From Ignelater luminosus (taxonomy: Eukaryota > Arthropoda > Insecta > Coleoptera > Elateridae), in contig VTPC01005486.1 of assembly GCA_011009095.1 (NCBI GenBank), forward strand, positions 61,065 to 125,064: DNA of 64,000 nt, in the 5' to 3' direction. Positions within the stretch are counted from its first letter, which is position 1. The number at the start of each line of letters is the position of its first letter. The translations under genes and the position numbers were made by a program. Under the pieces are notes generated by a model, which saw nothing but the letters and a program-made list of their open reading frames with translations, was not told where the DNA came from and did not search any database. Shown here piece after piece: positions 1-12,002 of the stretch.

Positions 1-1000
1 GTTGTTAAAACACGGGAAATGATTTTATTTTCAGAATGTATATTATTCTTTAAACGGTTTTTGTGTTTTACCCAATAAGCTACTAATCTTCTTAATTTAT
101 ACTAAGATGAATACTTATCAAAAGGAATTTTAAAATGAATTACCGGACCAGATGAGTGTGCCGAAACACAGTTTTGAACCTTTAATTCCGGTAATTCGTC
201 CAAGTTGTTAATAGGTAAAATAGGCCATTGAGATTCTTCTGGCTTTAACAATGGCGGACCTGACCATCAAATTTGCATATTTATCAGATGGGTAGGAGTA
301 GTTCCATGCGATAGGACATCGGCAGGGTTATCTTTTGAGAATATGTGATACCATAAAGAAGAATCTGTCAATTGTTGTATTTCTGATACTCTGTTTTGAA
401 CAAATGTATTAAGTTTATATGGGTCGCTTTTTATCCAGTTCAAAGTGATCGTGGAATCACTCCAATAATAATATGTTTTAAATAGCGATCGTTAATGTTC
501 TAACTAAATGCATTAAATTAGTTAATAAATAAGCTCCGCACAGCTCTAACCTAGGTAGCGAGATTGGTTTGATAGGAGCAACGCGAACGAGAACACAAAA
601 GTGCGATATTTATCTGTCCAGAGGAATTTCTAGAGCGAACGTAAAGCTTTCTCACTGGAATCGCAAAATCTACCACCGTTACATCTCTTAAGAGTGCATG
701 GAGTGGGATATGTAATTTTCTTAATTGTTCAAACTGAAATTTAATACGATTTCATTGAGTGTGCAATTCAAAAGGTACGCTTTGGTCCCCTGTGAGATCT
801 AAATGCCAAAGTTGTTGTATGATGATTTTTCTTGAAACTATCACTGGACCTGGCAAGCCTAACGGATCGAACATTTGAGCTAACGGGGACAAAATAGTTT
901 TTTTTGAGTCTTACAACCGTTGCTAAATCACGTCAGCTGTTATTTTTCCGCTGAGATAGGTTGAGTGCGGTTAAATTCAGATTAAAACCAACGTATATCG
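1..1000 (-). pseudogene. BEL/Pao retrotransposon pol relic (truncated by window edge)
   Basis: Minus-strand translation in shifting frames gives recognisable BEL/Pao pol pieces in the right order. A segment near 840-880 reads FDPLGLPGPVIVSRKIIIQQ, the region just after the reverse transcriptase. Near 540-590 there is RVAPIKPISLPRLELCGAYL, typical of the RNase H neighbourhood, followed by a WSDSTITLNWIKSDP segment near 420-460. Frames break between the blocks, so this is a dead copy. Its pol continues beyond position 1. The gag relic at 1089-2184 lies upstream in the same orientation and is probably the same element. Family assignment comes from motif recall, not a search. Confidence 0.75.
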
Positions 1001-1088
1001 TTGTAGGAGTATTAAGCGGTTACGTTCAGCGAATTGGCAACGGTTGGCAATCATCAAAACTAAACGTGTTAAGCGCTGAAGAGCGTTA

Positions 1089-2184
1089 TTAGTCAACGGT
1101 TGTGTTCGCTAAACGTGCCCATTCTCTAGACTTGTGATTAGGACGAAGACCATTACAACACAATCTCAGTTCTTTGATTTTTGAATATCTGTCATTAGGT
1201 GATATGTTTAACAGCTGTGAGCATTGAAAGAGAGCGTGACCCAGTTTGTTGCATAATACACAATCCTGTTGCTTGGTGGTGGCAAAGAAATTTTTAGATT
1301 TGTTAATTATTGGTTGTTTGCTTGCATGCAATTGATTTGACTTTGTACCAAATTCGACTTGCTCGAGGATGTCACACCTTTGTTTTAAAAGGGATTTTAA
1401 TTCTTCGATAGTTGGAAAGTCATCAAATTGATATTCAGCAAAGGCCCGTTTCGTATTTATATCAAATTTGTTTGTAATAATGAAGCTAATAATGGTGTTC
1501 CATTGTTGCACTGGCTGATTTAAATTTTCTAATGCTCTTAAATTTCGTATTAGAATATCCAACTTAGAACGCAATGCATTGAAGGATTCCTTATGAATAT
1601 TAGGCATATCCATGATTTTTCTAATATGATTATTGACTATTTGCTTGACATTATCGAAACGTTCACATAATAATTTCCAAGCAGTAGGATAATTTGAATT
1701 AGAAACTTGAATACCTTCAATAATTTTGAGCGCGTCATCTTTAAGTGAACTTCTCAAATACAAAAATCGCTGCACATCATTGCACATTGTTATGAACAAG
1801 CTCAGGAAATGCATCTTTAATTGATAACCATTGATCATAATGACCACTGAACGTTGGCAACTTAATGACTGGCATTTCTATAGATCTACTAGACCGTGGC
1901 TGTGGAACATTATTAACTTTGGTATTGTTAATAGACTCCTGGTGCTGTTGAATGAACGATTTGGCTTTCGAAACAGACGAGAAATACTTATCCGAACCTT
2001 GTTCTAATTGTTCTAAGATATCTGACTGATCATTTGTTTCATTATATAAGCAAAGTTCTTTAAATGACTGGTATAAAGTTTTAATTTCTACTAAACATTC
2101 TTCAATTTCTACTATTTCTAAATTATTTATATTTTCCAAACTAATACAATCGACCCATTCGTGAAATTTAAAAATTTGTGTCAT
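1089..2184 (-). pseudogene. BEL/Pao gag relic with zinc knuckle, frameshifted
   Basis: Two overlapping minus-strand frames (1777-2184 and 1089-1847) make up one gag-like protein broken by a frameshift around 1800. The upstream frame carries LPTFSGHYDQWLSIKDAF, a hallmark of the DUF1759 gag domain. The downstream frame continues with the helical gag body and ends with a CxxC...H...C zinc knuckle (CVLCNKLGHALFQC). In BEL/Pao elements this protein forms the cytoplasmic particle that packages the element RNA. The frameshift and the broken pol downstream say this copy is inactive. Confidence 0.8.
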
Positions 2185-2880
2185 AAACTAATATCTTACT
2201 AAATAATCTTTTATTTGCATCTTCTAGATTTATTTCATCTGATTGTTTTTTAGATCTAGGCATTTTGATTTTCTTACTGTTTGTTTTGTTATAATTTTTC
2301 ACAAGAATATAGGGGATTAAAATGGATAGAAAGAATGGAGAGATTCACTCACCCAAGCTCACCTGCGGCGTGTTTGACTGTACTTATACGTGACTTAGCG
2401 GCATTCTTCAAGGGCTTGCCTGCGATTGACCATTCTTTGTTATATCGTTGAATTATTATGGATGATTTTCAATTAAAAATTAGGATCGAAGGACCATTTA
2501 TGTTGTTGACTTAACTTTCAAAGAAGTCGCTGGTTCAAACTTTTTTATTTTTTGCTTTTGTTTTACTTTTGATTTAGATTTAAACAGTTTGTAATACACA
2601 AAACTATACTGCTTTATTTGACTTGATGCTACACACAGACACATTCTAAATATAAACATATGGGGGTGCGTGCTTAACTTCTTCCCCCTACAACGCTTAA
2701 GCGCCCACTTAAGTAGACTGAAGTTGCACGCCATCTAATACAAACAATCCGTAACAAATGTCTTATAGCTAAACAATAAGAAAAAAAAATAAAATCTGAA
2801 GCATATAATAAATATAAAACTATTATAATAAAAGTATAAGCTAGATTAAAAATTTGTAGTATCTGTGAAATTTAATAATT
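2185..2880. other. Unassigned sequence upstream of the BEL/Pao gag
   Basis: I recognise no gene here. By position it may contain the leader and 5' LTR of the BEL/Pao relic, but no matching second LTR lies in the window, so this cannot be confirmed. Confidence 0.3.
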
Positions 2881-3039
2881 GACTTCCCACTTTACGTCAC
2901 ATCACCCCTGTGCAACGTAGTACATCTGTGCCAAGAAAAAGGTAAAATAAAAAAAAGTAGAAAGTGTTCAGAAACTATATTTAAACATATTTGAAACTAA
3001 AGAAACAAAAATGTCATGTCACCTAGAACGAAGTTAAAA

Positions 3040-3909
3040 TTATTGCTTATTTCTCAATTCAGAACGAAGAGTCCTAAATTCATTGTCAATACATAGCTGA
3101 ACCTTAATTGCAGTATGTCCAGGTGAATCACCATGAACATCACGACAGGGATCTATAGCACGTTTAATAATAGCTTCAGCTTCTTGTTGACTCTTGCCTT
3201 CAGCTACTGATTCCCAATCTCCTGAATAGAGATCGTGTATTGCATCCCAATTAATTTCACCATTGTCTTTCATTAGTCCTCGTTTCTTGCACATGCATTC
3301 TACGAACCTTTGATAGTCTGGGTTGTCAAATGGGGCGTCCATTCCTTCGAGTATTGCTTTATCTATGCCCAGTTCATCTATACATTCTGATTTGAGAGGA
3401 TCGAACTGGCGATCAGCTAATGTTGCAACCTAATAAATAAAGGAAAATCAATTTTAAAAATTAAACAAAAATGTTTCTTAAATCTTTTTTTGACTATCGA
3501 TGATTTGCAACTAAGATTGCAAAGAATATTAGTGTTATAAATTATTATAGGATTCACAAAAATTAGCAAATTCAATAATTAAATTATTAAGATAGATCTG
3601 TGGAATCTGCCAATTAAGTTAACAGGCAATAAACAAGGCACGTTTTACTTCAAGGCAAAGAAAATGAAATAAATGCTTGATGTTCAAGTCACTGTCAGTA
3701 CTTAAATTATAAACCAAGGAATGGTACACTTTTCATGATTTTTAAAAACATACAGACAAATTTTGGTTTTCACCATAATCGAAAACTGTGGTGGGTTACA
3801 ACGTCTTAGGTGTACAACTCTTAATTGTTGAAGAATTAGATAAAAGAAACAAATTATTAAAATTATTGTAACTTACCAGTAGAGTAAAACAAATTATTAA
3901 CAGCTTCAT
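3040..3909 (-). CDS. OBP-like secreted protein, minus-C type (copy A)
   Basis: Predicted two-exon gene of 140 residues. Exon 1 (3877-3909) encodes MKLLIICFTLL and ends at a GTAAG donor. The phase-0 intron is 447 bp. Exon 2 (3429-3040) begins VATLADRQF after a TTATTAG acceptor, so the signal peptide spans the splice. The mature protein is acidic and helical, with ordered cysteines in SEC, VEC, DPC and QLC. This matches the C1, C3, C4 and C6 positions of beetle minus-C odorant-binding proteins (THP12 and B1/B2 relatives), which carry small hydrophobic ligands in sensillar lymph or haemolymph. The C3-C4 gap of 49 residues is longer than usual. The tryptophan conserved after C3 in the sister copies is a cysteine here, giving CxC. 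It is a close duplicate of the gene at 5384-6259. The OBP call is by pattern; another helical secreted family is possible. Confidence 0.8.
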
Positions 3910-3964
3910 GTTGAACTGACGCTGGACAATATACTCAATGATTTTTTTCGTATTCCTTGTAACA

Positions 3965-4000
3965 TTTTATACATCTACTTTGCGATAAGGGATAAGGTCG
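3965..4000 (-). promoter_or_regulatory. Core promoter of OBP copy A
   Basis: On the gene strand there is a TATAAAA box (3965-3971), 56 bp upstream of the ATG at 3909. A nuclear-receptor-like half-site, AGGTCG on the plus strand, lies at 3995-4000. TTATGCAAT follows at 4058-4066. The same arrangement recurs at the sister genes, which is the main evidence for function. Confidence 0.55.
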
Positions 4001-4860
4001 AGGTTGCAATCAAAAATAGTTCTACAGTCTGATTTTATTTCAAATAGAAAAATAAAGTTATGCAATGTAATATCAGAAAAACAAACAAAAAATACTCGTG
4101 ATAAAATAAATCATTGAAAACAGTTAGAAAATAAGTTGGGATCGATATGTTTCTCAAGGAAATTAAAGCTCTGATTTACATGCAACTTTGTATCTTACCT
4201 GTGGTTATATAACTCATCTTTCACTGATTGTCTCAAAAACTATTTATATATACAGGGCGAAAACTACTTACGGAATAAAATCGCTAAAACACATCAATGT
4301 CTGTTTTATATTTCGATGTTTTTAAGGTGCTGTGCTTGTTTGTGACGTCATCGCCTTTAGTTTTATGACGTCATACGGAGTTTTTTTATTTAAATAAAAT
4401 GCTATATTTATATTTTTATTTCAGTAATCTTTGGTGTGAAAGCTTCGACCTCCACTAACATGCAAGTTACGGTGACCGAAATTAAGAAAATACAAAGATG
4501 AGTTGCACTGCGCCATTCCATGTGCAAACTTGCGCTTGGTCAACTGTGGGCTTTTGCCTTCCTTAACTTTTAATAATAATAATTCTATTTCTATCATAGT
4601 GTGATTCTATATACGTACTGTCTCGGTTTGCTTCTATTTGCTCTTCGTTATCTTCTTCACTCTTTGCCTATTGCCTTTTTTTATAATTCGGATAGTGAAT
4701 TTACTCTTGTGGAAAAAACTGAAATGTTTAAAGATGAAATTGTTACACCACAAAGGCAATCGAATAATGTAATCTTAGATGGAACTCTTGAGAAGAACCG
4801 CAAGAATTAAAAAAAAAACTAAAATCTGCTCTAAACATTCGAAGACACTAGATAATTAAA
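4001..4860. other. Intergenic sequence upstream of OBP copy A
   Basis: No gene is supported. An open frame at 4601-4810 (+) has no recognisable domain and I treat it as chance. The part up to about 4250 is shared with the upstream flank of the 5384-6259 gene and belongs to the duplicated unit. Near 4250 there is a short TACAGGGCG motif like the ends of small TIR transposons. Confidence 0.4.
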
Positions 4861-5100
4861 AGATTATTGGTTCGAAATTACGAATTACGTTATACTATAT
4901 GATAGAAAACTCTTTAGATAATTCGCTAATTGTACAGTTCTGGAATTCACTAAATTGTAAAGTTGCAATTCAACTTTTAGGTATGATTTTCATAATGTTA
5001 TTAAATCTCTGAATATTCTGAAAGAACGCTGGGTACTTTGGGAAAGACGCTAGAAATCTACTCGAAACACTCGTAGACAGTAAGGGATCTATTAAATAGA
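4861..5100. repeat. Dispersed repeat, copy 1 (second copy near 55740-55900)
   Basis: The stretch around 4981-5080 (TTTCATAATGTTATTAAAT, then a loosely conserved run ending near AAACACTCGTAGAC) reappears with mismatches at 55798-55880. Neither copy has a clear coding frame. It is probably part of an old non-coding interspersed element. Confidence 0.55.
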
Positions 5101-5383
5101 CAGATTAGTTAGCCGGCGGTGCTAGATTATGTGGCGCCTGCTATAAGAATTCTCAAGGCTTCTTTCTATGCTAAACAATATGGTGCATAGTTTGTTTGTC
5201 AGTGTCAGTTAACAATCTTACGTTATTTATAATAAATATAAAAGTATTGTAATAAGCGAAGTATTAACAAGAGTATAAATTAGAAATAATATAAAAAAAG
5301 TAGAAAGTGCTCAGAAACTATATATTAACATATTTGTAACTAAAGAAACAAAAAACGTGTTGTCACAATAAACCAAGTTAAAA

Positions 5384-6259
5384 TTAGTCTTCAGTTTTCA
5401 ATTCAGCACGAAGAGCTGTTAGTTCACGGTCAATACAGATCTGAACCTTAATTGCAGTATCTCCATGTGAAACACCATGAACATCACGACAGGGATCTAT
5501 TAAACGTTTAACTAAAGCTTCAGCTTCTTGTTTGCTCTTGCCTTTAGCTTCGGCTTCTTCCACTCCTCCAAAAATGAAATCGTGCATATTATCCCAATTA
5601 ATTTCACCATTCTCTTTCATCATTCCTCGTTTCTTCCAGACGCATTCTGTGTACCTATGGAAGTCTGGGTTGTCAAGTGGGGCGTCGATTCCTTCCAATA
5701 TTGTTTTATCTATTCCCAGTTCAGTTATACATTTTGATTCGTCAGCATCATAGTGGCGATCAGCTAATGCTGCAACCTAATAAATAAAGGAAAATTACTA
5801 GCAAGGAAATCAGTTTTAAAAATCAAACAAAAATATTTCTTAAATCATTTTTTTGATTGCAAAGACTATCGTTGTTAGAAGTTACTATAGGATTAACAAA
5901 AATTCCCAAATTTTGTCAAAGAATTAATATTTAAACTATCATCATGGATCTGCCGCATCTGTGGATTAAAAACAGGCAATAAACAAAGCACGTTTTATTT
6001 GAAGGCAAAGAAATTTATATAAATGTTTCATGACGAAATTACAGTCACTATTTAAATCGTACATCGAGAATGGTACAGTTTTCGTGATTTTTCAAAGCGT
6101 ATACACAAATTTTGATTTTCACCATAAGCAAAAACTGTCATGGGTTATGATGTCTTGGGTGTACATCTCTTAATTGTTGCATGAATTAAATAAAAGAAAC
6201 AAACTATTAAAATTAATATAACTTACCAGTAAAGTAAAACAAATTATTAACAGCTTCAT
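5384..6259 (-). CDS. OBP-like secreted protein, minus-C type (copy B)
   Basis: Predicted 141-residue protein. Exon 1 (6227-6259) encodes MKLLIICFTLL, identical to the exon at 3877-3909. The 450-bp phase-0 intron clearly resembles its neighbour's. Exon 2 (5776-5384) begins VAALADRHY. Ordered cysteines lie in SKC, TEC, DPC and QIC, and the conserved tryptophan after C3 is present (CVWKKRG). A GEINWD turn follows, as in OBPs with a GxI motif after C3. Similarity to copy A covers the promoter, intron, coding region and 3' flank, showing a recent tandem duplication of a roughly 1.4-kb unit. It is expected to be secreted as a small hydrophobic-ligand carrier; tissue and ligand cannot be inferred. 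Confidence 0.82.
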
Positions 6260-6317
6260 GTTGAACTGACAGTGGACAACAATTGATTTAATGATCTTTT
6301 TCGTGTTCCTTCTCGCT

Positions 6318-6357
6318 TTTTATACATCTTGTATTCGATAAGGGTTTGGAAAGGTCA
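6318..6357 (-). promoter_or_regulatory. Core promoter of OBP copy B
   Basis: TATAAAA on the gene strand at 6318-6324, 59 bp upstream of the ATG. An AGGTCA half-site at 6352-6357 (plus-strand reading) sits in AAAGGTCAAGG. TTATGCAAT is at 6411-6419. The layout matches copy A. Confidence 0.55.
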
Positions 6358-6599
6358 AGGTTGCAATTAAAAATGATTCTGCAGTCTGGTTATTGAAAAT
6401 AACAAACAAGTTATGCAATATGATACCATAGAAACAGAAAAAATGTACTTGTGATAAAAGAGGTTTGAAAATGATCTGAAAACAAGGTCCGATCAGTATA
6501 TTTTTGAAAAAAAAGGAAATTAAAACTTTGATTTACATGCGACCTTGTATTTTACCTACGAGTAGTTTTATATAACTCATATCACACTGATTGTTTCAT

Positions 6600-8840
6600 A
6601 AAGAGTGTTATTATAATTGCTAGGATGGAATCGTATTTGTAACATTTTGTTTAAATATTTTACTTAAAGGAAAGGCGACAAACTTTTACATCACTATTCT
6701 AAAGTAGACTGATCCTATTTTGCTTTCGATTAGTCTCACGACGACTTACTCTATTTTTTATTCTATATTTTAATACGAAGGTAGTTCTGATGCTTACTTC
6801 AAAACTAGTTTCATAAACAACTACAACTATGTGTGTCTATTGGAATAATAATATAGCAAAATTTATTGGAGGAAATTATAAAAATCTACATAACAAATAG
6901 ATTTTCGTCAAAAACATCACCTTTGTTTACCTGATGCTCGGAACCTTTTGGCTTTTAGTCCACGAAATAGGATTTCCCGTAATGCACTTGTGCTTGTTCA
7001 AAATCGGGCTTTGTCTTTCATTAACCTCCTTAAGAGGAATAAATGTAAACATAGTTCGAGCTGTGTCATGCAAACACAGGCTGTGGTAACTCACAGTGCG
7101 GTTTTTCCTTGTATTAACCTTAACAAAGATCACAGGTTCAAATCCTGTTGGGGGTAGAATACGGTACAAGTCAGCATCAATTAACAAAATGCAAAGTGTT
7201 GCAACTAATAAGTAAGTTCTAAATTTTCACTATGATAAGTCCAAAAGGTTCTGCAGTAGAATTTGTCAATGATTCTTATTGTAATTCCTCTCACTACCAT
7301 GACAACTGCTTGCTCAGTGTGCTTTACTTTTCGGAAAGTCTTTTCTTACGCTCTCTTTAAAAAAGAGATTCAGTTGTGTCGCAGCAGATGATTAATAAAA
7401 ATAATGTGTGTGGTTTACATATATTTTCTCAGTATATAACATTTATTATAAACATTAAACTTTAATTTAACACAAAAACCTACTTAAACTAAAACGTCCA
7501 TAAAACGTTAACTTCATATTTTTTTCTTAAAACTTGACAGACTAATACATCTACTACTCCTACATATAATTTTCTTACATATAATTTCAGTGCTCTCAAC
7601 AATGATCTCATTGCGTTTATCTAGCATCTGTCATCTACACTGACAGATCCTTGTTGTTTTTAGGACATGTCTTTAAGTCTTTTTTACGCATTTTACTAAT
7701 AATATTGGCTTTTACCTACCATGATCAGTAAATTAGAATTATTTGAGTTTTATTGCAATAGATAAACAAATTCTAAAACCAGAAGAACATTATTCACTTA
7801 AATTTCCAGAAAAGAGATAAAGAATCGCGAGCACTTGGAGAATTATATATTAAGGATTATTAATAATGTTGTACAGGTCATCAGGTTAAGGGGAGATTAG
7901 ATAGAAATAAAAAAGGCATAAACAACATTATTAAGCTAATTGTTAGTGTTTAATTTTTTTGCACGTTGTTTATCTTAGATAAAGCGCACTACTGAAGGAT
8001 GTCAATTAAAAGATTAATTTCAGCAAAATTAATTATGATGAGGTAAACATTCAATTTGTTTAATTTAATTGTGTCGTTATTTTAGCTAAACAAAACCTAA
8101 ACGATTAGTGGATTTCTTTCTGAAATATAATTAGAAATGTATCGAGCTCAAACTACGTTGTGGAGAACAGCCACTATAAACCTCTCAAGCCTTGAAATGC
8201 GAAAGATATACTTGTAAAAATTTAAATGCAATCTATGCAGAAGATTTAAACAAACGATTAATGGGAAAAATTCTGTTATAGTTTTCACAATTTTTAGGTA
8301 TTGTAATTATAACTTTCAATATCTTTTTGATTGTTCTGCCTCGTTCGCCTCGAACAATTTTAAACAGATCGTGCAGGTTTAGGTCAATTGTTACTTGGAA
8401 TTTTACTGTTGTTAACACTCTCGTTTAAGAGTACAAACTATTATATGCATGATCGAAGTGCAGTGCAACAAAGCAAAATATCTGATTTTTTATAAAAAAC
8501 GCCCCATTTAAATTCTATGAATAAAATGTTACTAACACCAGAAAGGTTTGACGCTGATAGCTGTAATGCATGGAATCATTGGAAGACGACTTGCGAGAAT
8601 TTTTACAAGACACCAGTTATTGATTCAAAAACGCCGGAATAGTGTACAGGTAGAACATTCTCACCAGCTTAAAAATCTGTTTCATTTATATTTAATCAAC
8701 AGCAAACGTAAAATTGAAAATAAAAAGTATTTACTTGTTTATTGAAGGGGATCAGAAGATAATGTCTTTGGTGCTTACAGTATAATCGTAAAATTAATAA
8801 ATAAAATTATTACCCAGGTGTAAAGAAAGGGTCATCATAA
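6600..8840. other. AT-rich intergenic region, no gene recognised
   Basis: No supported coding region. GGTTCAAATCC near 7134-7144, inside a short stem, resembles a pol III B box, so a tRNA-derived SINE remnant is possible. I could not find a matching A box or a full cloverleaf. Open frames over this spot are chance. Confidence 0.35.
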
Positions 8841-9590
8841 CTGTGTCATGATAAAGCATTTTTGGGAAAAACTAAAAGAAAATCACATAAGCAATCTGAA
8901 TAACTTTAAAAATTACAAGAAAATAAGCTGCAAGAAAGCAAAAACTAAGAACAGAAAAACTTTCTTACAAATTGTTGTGAACACAATCTAACACCAAAAG
9001 GATTATAATATAAACAGAATATTCAATGAATGAAAACTAATAAGGAAACATGAGAAAATCTCCAAGAAGTACAGACTCTTTTTACTAAATTTATTAATCC
9101 AAGATGTCCATTTTACGATAGAGAAGTTACTAAAAATAAAAAAACCAAGAAAAACACAATATAACCGATACATATCCTATAACAGTTAATATTTAAAAAT
9201 TCTTTCAGAATGTAGAATTGATTGAAAACGGATTTCCAACAAATAAAGATGATCAAAAAATCACATAAAAATAAAAATCTAAAAAAAGAAAAAGTTTAAA
9301 TACATGAAGACTGGATTATAAATTTAACAAGTAAGAATATTCCTGATGAAACTAAATATATCTTGCAATTAAATCTAAAAGTCTCCTTATAAGGAAAAAC
9401 GATTTCAGTACCACAGATATTATCCAAGGTAGAAGAAGCAATAAGTAATTTAACAGAGGATAATAAAAATAATATTAGAAATAAACTTGTAAAAGTAGTT
9501 AAGAATCAAATTAGCAAAAACAAACAATTAGGATTAAGAATAGAATTAACAGTAAAAGTAGCAACAATCTTCAATCCCTAATTTGAATGA
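8840..9590 (+). pseudogene. Penelope-like retroelement relic, 5' part
   Basis: The plus-strand reading around 9305-9590 gives DWIINLTSKNIPDETKYILQ, then a stop, then a lysine- and asparagine-rich helical stretch. This pattern is typical of the region before the reverse transcriptase in Penelope-like elements ('W..NLS...P......L.LG'). Several stops interrupt it. It may belong with the Penelope-like RT fragment at 12640-12975, which has the same orientation. Confidence 0.5.
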
Positions 9591-9599
9591 GCTATTTCA

Positions 9600-11030
9600 A
9601 CCTAGTATCGACTCTTGTTTCTTAAATTTATTTACATAAAACTCAACTTATTTTGAATATTTGCTTTTACATTTTATGTCTAGTTTACATTTATCAATAA
9701 TTAAGATTGGATGTTCGGTGTAAGTTGACAGAACTTCGTTTGTTTTATAGATAAATTGAGTATTAAAATTAATTGACTTGGATTTGTGAAGAAATTATGT
9801 TAGCACAGGCACCAGTATCAATTTTAAATTTCACTATTAAAATATTAAAAATCGCGTCGGCCTATATCGCCTCCTTACACACATGCTATGCCTGCGATAA
9901 CTGGTGGTATAGCCCTTTTCATAAGAATCAAATATTTGAGAGCGCGTGATATCGCCCAACAACGATCTTACGGATCATCCAACCGCACGCCTATGGACAC
10001 CAGCTTCTCTACGTTATACTATCAAATCCAATTTTCAGATACGCACAACGAGTGCTTTTTCAAAAAAGAGCGTTGTGCACATTTTACATATCTTTACCTT
10101 CCATTTACAATGCTTAAGGTTTCAAGTTGATAAGACGTACCATTTCGACGCAAATGATAAAATACCAAAAATAACGAATTCACACGAAATTAAAAAAATT
10201 TTTATCTCCAAAGTTCCTTCGGTCATTTTAATTGAATTTAGAATCAACATACATACAGAATTAGGAGAGCTACATCCCGAAGATAATTGAGGTGGATAAG
10301 ACGGAAGGGGAACGTCTCCTCGCTGGACTTTTTCTCCTATTCCGCCATAATGTCAGACTCTCATAGCCCTTATAGCTTCTGAGCTACGAGCCCTCTAGCA
10401 GCCTAATTGTGAGAAGCGCGAAATCGATTCGAGCGGCGTCATGTACAGGTGAAGACACTGAATCGTGGTACTAAGTGGGGTGCCGATATCTGTGCAAAAT
10501 CCTCATCCCCGTGTTTGGGAACTCTACACGACATCGACAGTACCCCTGGTCCCAGATTGCTAACCCTGCTCATAAGGTCCCAAACGATTTTGCCTATTTT
10601 TACGATTGGACGTCACCGTATTTGCTCCATATGCGTAGTTGAAAAACATTATGCTCCACTTACCCTCCAAGTTTGCTCAAAATCAGTCCACCCATTGTCG
10701 AGTTATCCCAATTCTTCGTTTTCAAAAAATGCAAAATTTCCAACTTCAAGCTTCTCTACTATTTGACATTCAATGAAAAGCCGTCAGATTACGACTCGCC
10801 AAGGATGGATCTATTGGCCGGCTCTAGCCTCGTCCAAATGCGAGAGCGAAACGATGGATGTAAATTATTATTAGATACTTATGGTGAGTAATGGTAATCT
10901 GCAAGTATACAAAGCATTTACTAAATTCTTGTGCGTTTGTCGTGGCAATTTCTAAGTACTTTACATCAACGCGATTAATTTCATGAATTTTTGACAAAAA
11001 TTAAAAAGTTTCGTAGCCGAATTCGTACAT
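9600..11030. other. Unassigned, partly GC-richer block
   Basis: From about 9850 to 10880 base composition rises above the AT-rich surroundings and several short plus-strand frames appear, but none shows a recognisable domain. It may be retroelement LTR or untranslated sequence. I see no gene. Confidence 0.3.
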
Positions 11031-12000
11031 TCCGTCTGTCTGTCTGTTGGTCTGTTGCCATGTTCCCGTAACCTTACAGGACATGTTACATACGAAATCA
11101 ACCTAGAAGTTTCTTCTGATTACAGATACATAATCGGTATTTCGATGTCTCAAATAGTTGTCGGGATAATTGAGATCGAAAATGGCAATGTTTCGATATA
11201 GTCTGTTGATCTGTGGCCATGTTCCCGTAACTTTACAGGACATATTGCATATGAAATTAACTTAGACTTTCTCCTGATGTCAGATGCATAATCGGTATTT
11301 TGATATCTCAAATACTTTTCGAAATAATCGAGATCGAAAATGGCGATTTTTCGATATAGTGTGTCTGTCTGTCTGTTGCCATGACCTCGTAACTTTACAG
11401 GACATGCTATATATGAAATCAACTTAGAATTCTCTTTCTGATTCTAGATATATAATCGGTACTTCGATGTCTCGAATAGTTGTCGAAAAAATCCAGATTG
11501 AAAATGGCGATGTTTTGACATAGTCTGTCTGTTGATCTGTTGCCAGATTCCCGTAACTTTTCAGGACATGTTGTATATGAAATTAACTTAGACATTCTTC
11601 TGATGTCAGATGCATAATCGGTATTTTGATATCTCGAATACTTCTCGAGATAATCGAGATCGAAGATGGTGATTTTTCGATATAGTGTGTCTGTCTGTCT
11701 GTTGCCATGACCTCGTAACTTTACAGGACATGCTATATATGAAATCAACTTAGAACTCTTTCCTGATTCTAGATATATAATCGGTATTTCGATTACTCGA
11801 ACAGTTGTCGAGAGAATCGATATCGAAAATGGCGATGTTTCGACATAGTCTGTCTGTTGGTCTGTTGCCAGATTCCCGTAGCTTTGCAGGACATATTGTA
11901 TATGAAATTAACTTAAACTTTCTCCTGATGTCAGATGCATAATCGGTATTTCGATATCTCGAATACTTTTCGAGATAATCGAGATCGAAATATTTTTTGG
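11030..12000. repeat. Satellite-like tandem array, about 163-bp unit, six copies
   Basis: The anchor GTTGCCA (or GTGGCCA) recurs at 11054, 11213, 11375, 11539, 11701 and 11864, a spacing of 159-164 bp. Each unit contains an accession-like CTGTCTGTCTGTTG run, a CCCGTAACTTTACAGGACAT block, a CATAATCGGTATTTCGATAT block and an AATCGAGATCGAAAATGG block. The third and fifth copies (CATGACCTCG) are more alike than adjacent ones, as are the fourth and sixth (CAGATTCCCG). This indicates a 326-bp dimer as a higher-order unit. Minus-strand frames through it are incidental. Confidence 0.85.
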
Positions 12001-12002
12001 TT

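Noticed and set aside
4601-4810. 69-codon plus-strand frame with a hydrophobic start (secreted-peptide-like)
   Set aside because: No exon partner, promoter or family recognised; likely chance.
6927-7187. 86-codon minus-strand frame containing PTGFEPVIFV
   Set aside because: This wording is the antisense of a tRNA-like GGTTCAAATCC box and is a common false ORF; not a protein.
10449-10891. Plus-strand frames of 105 and 72 codons
   Set aside because: No start context, domain or homology recognised; overlapping in different frames.
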